This document shows, one piece after another, positions 21,591-30,624 of a stretch of DNA of 30,624 nt (within the stretch, counting starts at the first letter, position 1; each line of letters starts with the position of its first letter). The position numbers and the translations under genes were made by a program. The notes beneath the pieces are model-generated. The model was not told where the DNA came from, made no database searches, and saw only the letters and a program-made list of their open reading frames with translations. Where the stretch lies: positions 1 to 30,624 of the forward strand of contig DATCLN010000111.1 in NCBI GenBank assembly GCA_036563895.1. Reading direction: 5' to 3'. Source of the DNA: ZCTH02-B3 sp036563895 (GTDB taxonomy: Bacteria > Bacillota > Bacilli > Paenibacillales > Paenibacillaceae).

Positions 21591-23094
21591 CGGCTGTGAT
21601 GACGGCGGTATGCAAGGTTTCCCTCAGCCGGTCCAGGTCGAGCCACGCTTCCATGACGGCCGACTGGGCATCCCAAAGGGCGGCCCGGTCCTGGCCGCCG
21701 CGGCCGTCTTCCAGGCGTGTCACCGCCTCCTCCAAACGACCGGCGGCGCGTAGCGCCAGCGTTTGCATGTTGCCTGTCAGGGCGGGGTCCGCCTCGAGGG
21801 ATCGCACCGCCTGCCGCCACTGGCGGTGAGATTCCTGCAGCCGCTGCCAGTCCTCCTCCGGCGGCGGGCCGCCCTCCCGTAGAAGCGCGAGGGACAGACG
21901 GGCCAGCTGCCGCGCCAAATCCCCGCTCCGCTCGAAAAAAACCGGCAAATCCACCGGCGGACCGTCTGCCGGCAACAGCAGGGGCGGGTTGTCCAGCACT
22001 TTGATGTACACCTGGAGATCGCCCAGCAGTTTCGCCAGCCGTTCCGCGTCGTCCCGTGTCGCCGCCGCGCCGACGTAGACCCGGTATCCGTCGCTTTGCG
22101 CGGCGACGGCGGCCAGTCCCTTGTTCCGCACCGTCCGCAGCGCTTCCTTCATTCGTTCTTCGGAACTGAAAACCCCGTATTGCAAAAAGTAGAACAGATC
22201 CGCCGGTACGGCCATCGTTTCCGTCCCGGCTTCCGGAGGTGCCGGGGCTGTCTCCGCCGTCCGCCGCCCGGTGTCTCCCGCCGGAGCGCCCTCCGCCGCA
22301 CCCGAAACTCCCGTGTCCGAAACTCCGGCGGCTTCCGCGTCCCCGGCCGCCTGCCCCTCCGGCTTGTCCATGCCGGAAGACCGGACGGCCGATGACTCCA
22401 GTGGAAGATTCACGGGAAGGTCTCCGTTTCCGGAGATCCACGGCTGGCCGGCAAAAAGCCACAGCACCAAATAACCAAACAACGCGCCGGTGGCGACCGC
22501 CCCCGCGACGGCCAGGAAAACGCGAATGCCGGAAGGAGGCGGGCCGCCCTCTCTTCGGGGATTTGCCGCAAGCTCCGGCCGGAGGGAATCCGCTGCGCTT
22601 GACGGATGTCCGGAGGAGCCGCAGTCGGCATCGAAAGCGCCGGTGCGTGCGCCGGATGCGGTGACGGAACCGCCGTTCCAAGCACCGGATACGCCGATGG
22701 AAGCGCCTTTCGTTGCGTCGGATGCGCCGACGGAAGCATTGGCAACCGCGCGGAGATCGGAATTGGCGAAGGCCGGGCCTGAAGCGTCGCCGGAGACATG
22801 GGAAGAGCCGGGTACGGTGCCGGCAATTCCGGAATCGGCGGAAACGGCAAGCGTCCCGCCGGCGGGCTTGTCCGTTTTGGGCCGCAACGGAACGACCTGC
22901 GAATCCTCTCCGCGAATGAGGCGTTCCAGAAGGTCCACATCATCCTGTAACGGAACGCCGTCGCTTGGATGCCGCGTACTCACAGGAGTGCGCTGGTTCC
23001 CGGGAAGCCGTTCCCCGCCGGACGGACGTTCTTTGCCCGGCAGCCGGGGGTCGGCGCGATCGAACCGGAACGTCATTCTCGCCTTGCCGGTCAT
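21565..23094 (-). CDS. SPOR-domain membrane protein, positional SpoIIB equivalent
   Basis: A 509-residue bitopic protein: cytosolic low-complexity N-terminus (Ala/Ser/Gly rich, 80-180), one membrane segment (about 189-214), a disordered linker, a SPOR domain (about 298-366: FYFLQYGVFSSEERMKEAL to QVYIKVLD), and a helical C-terminal domain. SPOR domains bind denuded septal glycan. B. subtilis has SpoIIB, also with a SPOR domain, at this spot upstream of maf, where it helps forespore engulfment; sequence outside SPOR is too diverged to be sure. The start at 23094 has AAGGAG upstream; the frame opens 16 codons earlier without a better site. It lies 190 bases past murC, behind a terminator, so its own promoter is likely, though none was clear. 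Confidence 0.82.
   Translation of the reverse strand: MTGKARMTFRFDRADPRLPGKERPSGGERLPGNQRTPVSTRHPSDGVPLQDDVDLLERLIRGEDSQVVPLRPKTDKPAGGTLAVSADSGIAGTVPGSSHVSGDASGPAFANSDLRAVANASVGASDATKGASIGVSGAWNGGSVTASGARTGAFDADCGSSGHPSSAADSLRPELAANPRREGGPPPSGIRVFLAVAGAVATGALFGYLVLWLFAGQPWISGNGDLPVNLPLESSAVRSSGMDKPEGQAAGDAEAAGVSDTGVSGAAEGAPAGDTGRRTAETAPAPPEAGTETMAVPADLFYFLQYGVFSSEERMKEALRTVRNKGLAAVAAQSDGYRVYVGAAATRDDAERLAKLLGDLQVYIKVLDNPPLLLPADGPPVDLPVFFERSGDLARQLARLSLALLREGGPPPEEDWQRLQESHRQWRQAVRSLEADPALTGNMQTLALRAAGRLEEAVTRLEDGRGGQDRAALWDAQSAVMEAWLDLDRLRETLHTAVITAEAKAESTG
22649..22747 (-). repeat. Three tandem 33-bp coding repeats in the SPOR-domain gene
   Basis: Units at 22649-22681, 22682-22714 and 22715-22747 share the plus-strand pattern GC(G/A)(C/T)CGGAT(G/A)CG(G/C)(T/C)GA(C/T)GGAA. 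They encode diverged 11-residue units in the disordered region before the membrane segment. Confidence 0.75.
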
Positions 23095-23189
23095 GCGTCT
23101 CTCTCCTTCTCTCTTTTTGCGCCCCGTTTTCTTCATCAGCATATGAGAGAGAAGAGAGAGATAGACCAGTCCGATTTCTCACTGAGGAT

Positions 23190-23221
23190 CGGTCCGATGC
23201 CGTCGGCGGCAGATCGGACCG
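23190..23221. repeat. Inverted repeat upstream of the SPOR-domain gene
   Basis: CGGTCCGAT (23190-23198) and ATCGGACCG (23213-23221) form a perfect 9-bp stem, with a smaller GCCG/CGGC stem inside the 14-base loop. It has no T-run and lies between the murC terminator and the SPOR gene, so it may be an operator or a leader hairpin. A GA-rich tract follows at 23144-23162. Confidence 0.6.
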
Positions 23222-23236
23222 GCACCCGGGCAAGCG

Positions 23237-23265
23237 AAAACCGCCGGTCCGTGAAGGACCGGCGG
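23237..23265 (-). terminator. Intrinsic terminator after murC
   Basis: A perfect 10-bp stem (23241-23250 with 23256-23265), loop GTGAA, then four T on the minus strand (23237-23240). It lies 20 bases past the murC stop. Confidence 0.75.
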
Positions 23266-23284
23266 CCGGAAGAGGGGACGATCT

Positions 23285-24679
23285 TCAACGGGCTTCGGCG
23301 CGCCGGCGCAGCCGTTCGGCCAGCTGGTGCGCCGTTTTCCAGATGTCGCCGGCGCCCATGGTGAGCACCAGGTCGCCGGGCTTCATTTTCGCCCAGATGA
23401 ATTCCAGGACTTCTTCCTTGGTGGGCAGATACGTCACGTTCGGGTTGCTGTTGCGGGCGATGAGCTCCGCCAGATGCCGGGCGTGGACGCCCTCGATTCG
23501 CTCTTCTCCGGCGGGCGAGTAGATGTCCGTCACCACCACCTCGTCGGCGTCGGCAAAGGCGCGGCTGAACGCGTCCAGCAGGAAAAACGTGCGCGTGTAC
23601 CGCTGCGGCTGGAAGACGGCGATGATGCGCTTGCCCGTCATCTTGGCCGCCTGGATCGTGGCCGCGATTTCCGTCGGGTGGTGGGCATAGTCGTCGATGA
23701 CGATCATCCCGTCCGCTTCCTCCAGCACCTGGAAGCGCCGTTTGGCGCCGCGGAACTCCACGATGGCGCGGGCGATGTCCTCAAACGGCACGCCGGCTTC
23801 CAGGCAGACGGCCGTCGCCGCGAGGGCGTTGGCCACGTTGTGCCGGCCGGGCACGGACAGACGCATGGTGCCTAGCGGCTGTCCGCCGCGCAGCACGGTG
23901 AAGGAAGACCGCCGGTCGCCCAGCTCCACGTCCGCGGCGGTGAGGTCGGCCGGACGATCCAGGCCGTACGTCACCACGCGGCGACCGGAAGCCTGCAGGC
24001 GGGGTACAGCCTCCCGAACGTCCTCATCATCGGCACACAGAACCGCCAGCCCGCCGGGACGGATGTTGTCCAAAAACCGCATGTACGCTTCTTTCAACTT
24101 TGCAAAGTCGCCGTCGTAATGCTCCAGATGGTCCGGCTCGATGTTGGTGACCACCGCGATCTCCGGCCGGTACTCCAGGAACGAGCCGTCGCTCTCGTCG
24201 GCCTCGGCCACCACGTATTTGCCGCATCCGGCTCTGGCGTTGGTGTTCACGTTGAGGATTTCCCCGCCGATGATGTAGGTCGGGTCCAGCCCGCACGTCT
24301 CCATCACCAGCGCGATCATGGAGGAGGTCGTCGTCTTCCCGTGGGTGCCCGCCACGGCGACGCCGGAGCGTTCGTTCAGCAGGCGGGCGAGCATCTGGGA
24401 ACGGTGCATGACGGGAATGTTCCACCGCTCGGCCGCCAGGCGTTCCTCGTTGTCCGACGGCAGCGCGGTGGAATAGACGACCAGGTCGGCGCCCCGCACG
24501 TGCTCCGCCCGGTGGCCGATGAAGATCCTCGCGCCCTGGACCGCCAGCTTGTCGGTGGATTCCTGCCGGGCGATGTCGGAACCGGTGACCGTATATCCCA
24601 TCTCCAGGAGCACCCGGGCGATGGCGCTCATCCCGTATCCCCCGATTCCGATAAAATGAACGCGCTGAGCCGAACGCAA
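23285..24679 (-). CDS. murC: UDP-N-acetylmuramate--L-alanine ligase
   Basis: A Mur ligase adding L-Ala to UDP-MurNAc, the first step of the peptide stem. The N-terminal domain has FIGIGGYGMSAIA (9-21), the central domain the ATP loop GTHGKTTT (111-118) and EADESDGSF, and the C-terminal domain the DDYAHHPTEI block typical of MurC. The start chosen is TTG at 24679, 8 bases after the folC stop, giving 464 residues. An ATG at 24736 would overlap folC by 50 bases, add 19 residues of poor quality and has no ribosome site. Cytosolic, needed for all wall synthesis. Confidence 0.95.
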   Translation of the reverse strand: MRSAQRVHFIGIGGYGMSAIARVLLEMGYTVTGSDIARQESTDKLAVQGARIFIGHRAEHVRGADLVVYSTALPSDNEERLAAERWNIPVMHRSQMLARLLNERSGVAVAGTHGKTTTSSMIALVMETCGLDPTYIIGGEILNVNTNARAGCGKYVVAEADESDGSFLEYRPEIAVVTNIEPDHLEHYDGDFAKLKEAYMRFLDNIRPGGLAVLCADDEDVREAVPRLQASGRRVVTYGLDRPADLTAADVELGDRRSSFTVLRGGQPLGTMRLSVPGRHNVANALAATAVCLEAGVPFEDIARAIVEFRGAKRRFQVLEEADGMIVIDDYAHHPTEIAATIQAAKMTGKRIIAVFQPQRYTRTFFLLDAFSRAFADADEVVVTDIYSPAGEERIEGVHARHLAELIARNSNPNVTYLPTKEEVLEFIWAKMKPGDLVLTMGAGDIWKTAHQLAERLRRRAEAR

Positions 24680-24686
24680 AGGCGTG

Positions 24687-26099
24687 TCACCAGCCTTTAT
24701 CCGAGGTTTTGCGATGGAGCAGCCAGGAACGGACATCGGCGACCAGGTACAGCGAGCCGGTGACCACCGTGAGGGTGCGCCCGGGCGCGTCGCCGGCGAG
24801 CCGGATGGCTGTTTCCAGGGCGCGCCGCCAGTCCGGTTCCGTCACGATTTGCCGCGGACTTCCGATCCGTTCCCTGAGCCCGCCGGCCAGATCGGCCAGG
24901 GCGTGCGCGCTCATTTTTTTGAAAAAAAAGGGCTCCGTTATGACCAGCGTATCCACTATTGGTAGTATATGCCTGAGCGAATCCCCATGATTCTTGTTGG
25001 GCATCATGCCGAGCAGCACGTTGATCCGCTCGTACCGGTAAAGATCCCGCAGGGCGGCGGCCAGGGCCTCCATGCCCTCCGGATTGTGCGCCCCGTCAAG
25101 CAGAATGGGGGGATTCTCCGAAACCATCTCCAGCCGGCCGGGCCAGGAGGTCTCTTCCAGACCCGCCCGCAGATCCTCGTCTTCGACGACAAAGGCATTG
25201 AACTGCCTGAGCAGCTCCAGCGTCATGACCGCCACCGCGGCGTTTTCCGCCTGGTGGGCGCCGCTCAAGGGGATTCTCAGGTCTTCCAGCGTCCGGTACG
25301 GCCCGCGGAACGTAAACCGCGTCTCGCCCGGCTTGAGGGCCAAAATGTCGTAATCGAACTGGTCGCCGAGCAGGTACAGCGTGGCTTTCCGCTCCGCCGC
25401 GGTCCGCCGGAGCACCTCCACGGCCTCCGGCTGCCGGGCCGCGGACACCACGGGCACGCCGGGCTTGATGATGCCGGCCTTCTCCATGGCCACGTCGGCC
25501 AGGGTCGGGCCCAGCAAATCCATGTGGTCATGGCCGACATTGGTGATGACGCTGACCACCGGAAACACGATGTTCGTCACGTCGAGGCGGCCGCCCAGGC
25601 CGGTCTCCCACACCACATAATCGGGATAGGTCTCGGTGGCGAAATAAAGCAGAGCCAGCGCGGTGGTCACCTCGAACATGGTGGGCGGTCCCCACTCCGT
25701 CTGCGCCAGCTCGTCCGCCACCGGTTTCAGCCGGTTGGCGAGCCGCACCAGCGATTCGTCCGGCATGTTTTGGCCGTTGTACCGGAAACGGTCGTTGTAC
25801 GAACTGAGGTACGGCGAGGTGAACAGGCCGACGTCGTACCCGCACCGGCGCAGCACCGCGTCCAGATACGCGCACACCGATCCCTTCCCGTTCGTCCCCG
25901 CCACGTGGATGAACCGAAGCCTGAGATGCGGATCTCCGAGCTTGTCCATCATGATCCGGATCCGTTCCAGGCCGGGCCGGATGCCGCTGACCGGCATCAG
26001 CCCGGTGATCCACGCGACCGCTTCCTCGGCGCTGCGGAAGCCGGACCCTTCGGTTTCGGCGTGCCGGGAGCCGGTCTTCGTCCGCCTAGCCTTCCTCAT
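24687..26099 (-). CDS. folC: Bifunctional folylpolyglutamate/dihydrofolate synthase
   Basis: A 470-residue Mur-ligase-like enzyme that adds glutamate to folates. The ATP loop GTNGKGS is at 68-74, followed by FTSPYLSSYNDR and the ETGLGGRLDVTN segment that marks FolC. A basic N-terminal extension of about 20 residues precedes the usual start of the family. The ribosome site GTGGAG lies about six bases before the ATG. It is 21 bases after valS, the same valS-folC pair as in B. subtilis. Confidence 0.95.
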   Translation of the reverse strand: MRKARRTKTGSRHAETEGSGFRSAEEAVAWITGLMPVSGIRPGLERIRIMMDKLGDPHLRLRFIHVAGTNGKGSVCAYLDAVLRRCGYDVGLFTSPYLSSYNDRFRYNGQNMPDESLVRLANRLKPVADELAQTEWGPPTMFEVTTALALLYFATETYPDYVVWETGLGGRLDVTNIVFPVVSVITNVGHDHMDLLGPTLADVAMEKAGIIKPGVPVVSAARQPEAVEVLRRTAAERKATLYLLGDQFDYDILALKPGETRFTFRGPYRTLEDLRIPLSGAHQAENAAVAVMTLELLRQFNAFVVEDEDLRAGLEETSWPGRLEMVSENPPILLDGAHNPEGMEALAAALRDLYRYERINVLLGMMPNKNHGDSLRHILPIVDTLVITEPFFFKKMSAHALADLAGGLRERIGSPRQIVTEPDWRRALETAIRLAGDAPGRTLTVVTGSLYLVADVRSWLLHRKTSDKGW

Positions 26100-26120
26100 G
26101 AGCGCTCCACCCCGTATCCT

Positions 26121-28799
<2,679 letters not shown>

Positions 28800-28840
28800 T
28801 CGTTTCCAACCTCCATGGCCAATGTGGACAGGATACAAGC

Positions 28841-29099
28841 AAAAACCTTCCGCCCGCAAAGGACGGAAGGCTCTCTTCCGTGGTACCACCTTTGTTCCGC
28901 CGGCCTTGCGACACCCGAAGGCCGGACGGCACTCGTTGCGGATAACGGACGCCACCGTCCCGTCCTACTGACCGTTCGAACGGGAAGCTCCGGGGCGACA
29001 CGCGGCAGCCGCATCCTGCGGCACCTCCCAGCGCCTGGACGGCGGCGCCGCTCTCTGAAGGCTTGGCTGCAGCGCTTCCCCTTCTTCGCCTTTCGCTAT
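28841..29099 (-). promoter_or_regulatory. T-box riboswitch of valS (tRNA-Val responsive)
   Basis: A full T-box leader on the minus strand. Stem I closes with GGGGAAGC/GCTTCCC; AGAGAG follows on its 5' side, and a GTC codon (28997-28999) near the base of its 3' side is the likely valine specifier. The conserved GTCAGTAGGACGGGACGG stretch follows, then GAACAAAGGTGGTACCACGG containing the T-box (28878-28891). The last element is a terminator, CCTTCCGTCC/GGGCGGAAGG with a TTTGC loop and five T (28841-28845). Uncharged tRNA-Val would favour the antiterminator and valS expression. Confidence 0.95.
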
Positions 29100-29105
29100 T
29101 TATTT

Positions 29106-29134
29106 ATCATACCGCCTGCGCATGACGCAGTCAA
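29106..29134 (-). promoter_or_regulatory. Sigma-A promoter of valS
   Basis: TTGACT (29129-29134) and TATGAT (29106-29111) with a 17-base spacer on the minus strand. The -35 box contains the stop codon of the AraC-type remnant (29131-29133). Confidence 0.85.
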
Positions 29135-29343
29135 GGAACATCCCGCGGGGCGCCGGCCCGCGAAGGGCTCGCCCGGCAGGCCTCCTGGTATTCCCCCGGC
29201 GTCATCTGAAATTGTTGCTTGAACACGTACGAAAAATGCTTTACGCTGACGTAGCCGACCTTTTCCGCCACGTCGCAGATCTTCTCCGGCGGATCGGCGC
29301 GGAGGAACTTTGCCGCCTGTTCCATGCGGATGCGGGTCGCTGT
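29131..29343 (-). pseudogene. C-terminal remnant of an AraC-family regulator
   Basis: About 70 codons match the second half of an AraC DNA-binding domain: TRIRMEQAAKFLRA, then DVAEKVGYVSVKHFSYVFKQQF and the TPGEYQEA ending. The first helices of the domain, the sensing domain and any proper start are missing: upstream sequence in the same frame passes directly into the spoVID terminator hairpin, whose loop holds the only upstream ATG. An internal ATG at 29325 has no ribosome site. The recognition helix region is intact, so the fragment may be a recent decay product. It lies where B. subtilis has ysxE, but AraC and YsxE are unrelated, so it did not come from ysxE. Confidence 0.8.
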
Positions 29344-29381
29344 CCAGGACTCCCGGGGAGCCGTCGGAGACGCGCGGAACG

Positions 29382-29420
29382 AAAAAACCGCCGCGCCCAT
29401 GCGGGGGTACGGCGGTTTTT
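29382..29420. terminator. Terminator of spoVID, symmetrical
   Basis: An 11-bp stem (29383-29393 with 29410-29420) with A-rich and T-rich outer ends. On the minus strand it ends in a run of six T (complement of 29382-29387) and starts 5 bases after the spoVID stop. The A/T symmetry would also allow termination of plus-strand transcripts. Confidence 0.8.
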
Positions 29421-29425
29421 GTTTT

Positions 29426-30624
29426 TTACGGGATATAAAGCACCTGGCCTTTGGTTACGTAGGGTTCAGATAGGTTGTTGAAGCGCTGCAGCAGCCGCGC
29501 CTGCACCCGGTAGCGCTCGGCGACCGACTCCAGCGATTCGTCTTCCTGGACGATGCACAGCCGGACCCGGGTAAACGGCGACGCTTCGCTGCCCCGGAAA
29601 CGGAACAGCCTCGCCCAGTCCAGTTCGTCGCCGCCCGCCGGTTCCGCCGCTTTCTCCGGCGCGGTTACCTCTTCTCCTTCGGCGGCGGGGATCGCGCCGA
29701 CCTCACCGATTGGCTCGCCGGCCGTGCGAAGGTCGGCCTGCCCTTCCCCGCCGGCCGCCGCAGCGTCGCCTGCCGTGCCGGCTTCCCGTTCTTCGGCGCC
29801 AGGTCCGGTCGCCGCTTCCCGCTTTTCCGCCCGGAGTCCGATGAGGGAGTGCCATCCCACCGCCTCCGCGGATGCCCCGGTGGCCGCGGGCTCGCGTTTG
29901 CCGGTCAGGGTCACCTTTACGGAAGGTCTTTCTTCCGCGGCGGATGCATCCGGTGCGGACACCGGCAGACCGTATTCGGACGCCGCGGCGTCATCCGTCT
30001 CCCCGGATGCCGCGTCTGCCCAGGCCGCAGGCTCCGTTTCCCGCGCGGCGAAAGCCTCCTCGCCGGGATGAGCCGCGGCCGGTGCAGGCTCGTCGCTGCC
30101 GGCGCCGGCCGACGCGACCGGCTCTTCCGGAACGATGGAAGGTTCCGAAACCGGGCTTTCCCGAACGTCCGCGGGCTCGGCCCCGCGGCCGTCCCTGAGC
30201 GATCCTGCCGCGTCTTGCGGTTGGCGAGATCCGGGCACCTGTCCGGTTTCGCCTGCGGCGGTACGTGCTTCACCGCCCTCGACCGCACCGAAGACCGCCG
30301 CTCCGGCATCCTCCGCCGCCCCTTTGGCGTAATCCGCCGCGGGACTTGCTCCCGCCGCCGGTTGCGCCGGGCCGGATTCGTCCGCCCCGGAACGGTCGAA
30401 GACCGTCTCGACCGCGTCGGCATAGGCGGCGACGGCATCCCCCCCGGTTCGGGCCGCGTTGGCTTCATCCGCGGCCGACGGGGCGGCAACGGCCTCGCTC
30501 GAGGCATGGCCGAAGCTTGCTTCACCCGCGGCATAATCGGCGACAGCCTCCCACGAGGCACGGACGGCATCGGCCCCGTCCCCGGCCGGCTGCGCCGCGC
30601 CGGCTTCGCCCGCCGGTTCCGGGC
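29426..30624 (-). CDS. spoVID: SpoVID, spore coat morphogenetic protein (C-terminal part)
   Basis: About 398 residues are visible; the N-terminus lies beyond the right edge. Most is an acidic Ala/Glu/Gly-rich disordered region. The last about 48 residues are one LysM module (from VRLCIVQEDESLESVAERY to the final VLYIP), the SpoVID arrangement. In B. subtilis SpoVID makes coat proteins encase the spore and binds SafA and, by LysM, lipid II. B. subtilis has spoVID just upstream of ysxE-valS, supporting the name. The codon pattern stays uniform to the edge, with no stop in frame. The N-terminal SpoVID domain cannot be checked here. Confidence 0.82.
   Translation of the reverse strand, partial: PEPAGEAGAAQPAGDGADAVRASWEAVADYAAGEASFGHASSEAVAAPSAADEANAARTGGDAVAAYADAVETVFDRSGADESGPAQPAAGASPAADYAKGAAEDAGAAVFGAVEGGEARTAAGETGQVPGSRQPQDAAGSLRDGRGAEPADVRESPVSEPSIVPEEPVASAGAGSDEPAPAAAHPGEEAFAARETEPAAWADAASGETDDAAASEYGLPVSAPDASAAEERPSVKVTLTGKREPAATGASAEAVGWHSLIGLRAEKREAATGPGAEEREAGTAGDAAAAGGEGQADLRTAGEPIGEVGAIPAAEGEEVTAPEKAAEPAGGDELDWARLFRFRGSEASPFTRVRLCIVQEDESLESVAERYRVQARLLQRFNNLSEPYVTKGQVLYIP

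Noticed and set aside
29131..29400. Intact 89-residue AraC-type gene
   Set aside because: Its ATG lies in the loop of the spoVID terminator, it has no ribosome site, and most of the AraC family protein is missing.

Overview
The window is GC-rich (above about 60% by eye) and comes from an endospore-forming Firmicute. Gene content, gene order and several leader elements suggest the Paenibacillaceae (Paenibacillus, Cohnella or Thermobacillus type), but the species cannot be named from the sequence alone. Every supported gene is on the minus strand, so the biology reads from right to left. The long plus-strand open frames are antisense shadows caused by high GC3.

The order matches the classic Bacillus subtilis valS-to-safA chromosome region, with local changes. 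From the right edge: spoVID (N-terminus outside the window, C-terminal LysM present); a broken AraC-type regulator remnant where B. subtilis carries ysxE; a strong sigma-A promoter and a valine T-box in front of valS; folC; murC (B. subtilis has comC here); a SpoIIB-like SPOR-domain membrane protein; a DUF4321-type membrane protein; maf; a small unrecognised Cys-containing frame that runs through an intrinsic terminator without a stop codon; radC; mreB-mreC-mreD-minC-minD-rodA; spoIVFA-spoIVFB; an unrecognised lipoprotein; an AT-rich repeat array; rplU-prp-rpmA with an L21-type leader; spo0B-obgE; a compact amino-acid operon pheB-hom-thrC-thrB-pheA-ilvE; and safA at the left edge.

Three themes link the genes. 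(1) Cell shape and division: MreBCD, a SEDS polymerase (RodA type), MinCD, MurC and Maf. (2) Sporulation: Spo0B (phosphorelay), a SpoIIB-like protein (engulfment), SpoIVFA/SpoIVFB (sigma-K activation), and SpoVID/SafA (inner coat assembly, known partners that lie at opposite ends of the window). (3) Growth and translation: L21, L27 and the Prp protease that matures L27, ObgE, ValS with its T-box, FolC, and a threonine/phenylalanine/branched-chain amino-acid operon with its own sigma-A promoter.

The least explained items are the cluster of about 20-bp AT-rich repeats at 10911-11089, the stopless small frame at 20100-20390 with a terminator inside it, a probable ATC start codon for mreC, the AraC remnant whose stop codon overlaps the valS -35 box, and tandem in-frame repeats in the disordered linkers of SpoIVFA and the SpoIIB-like protein. 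No mobile element, CRISPR array, tRNA or rRNA was seen.
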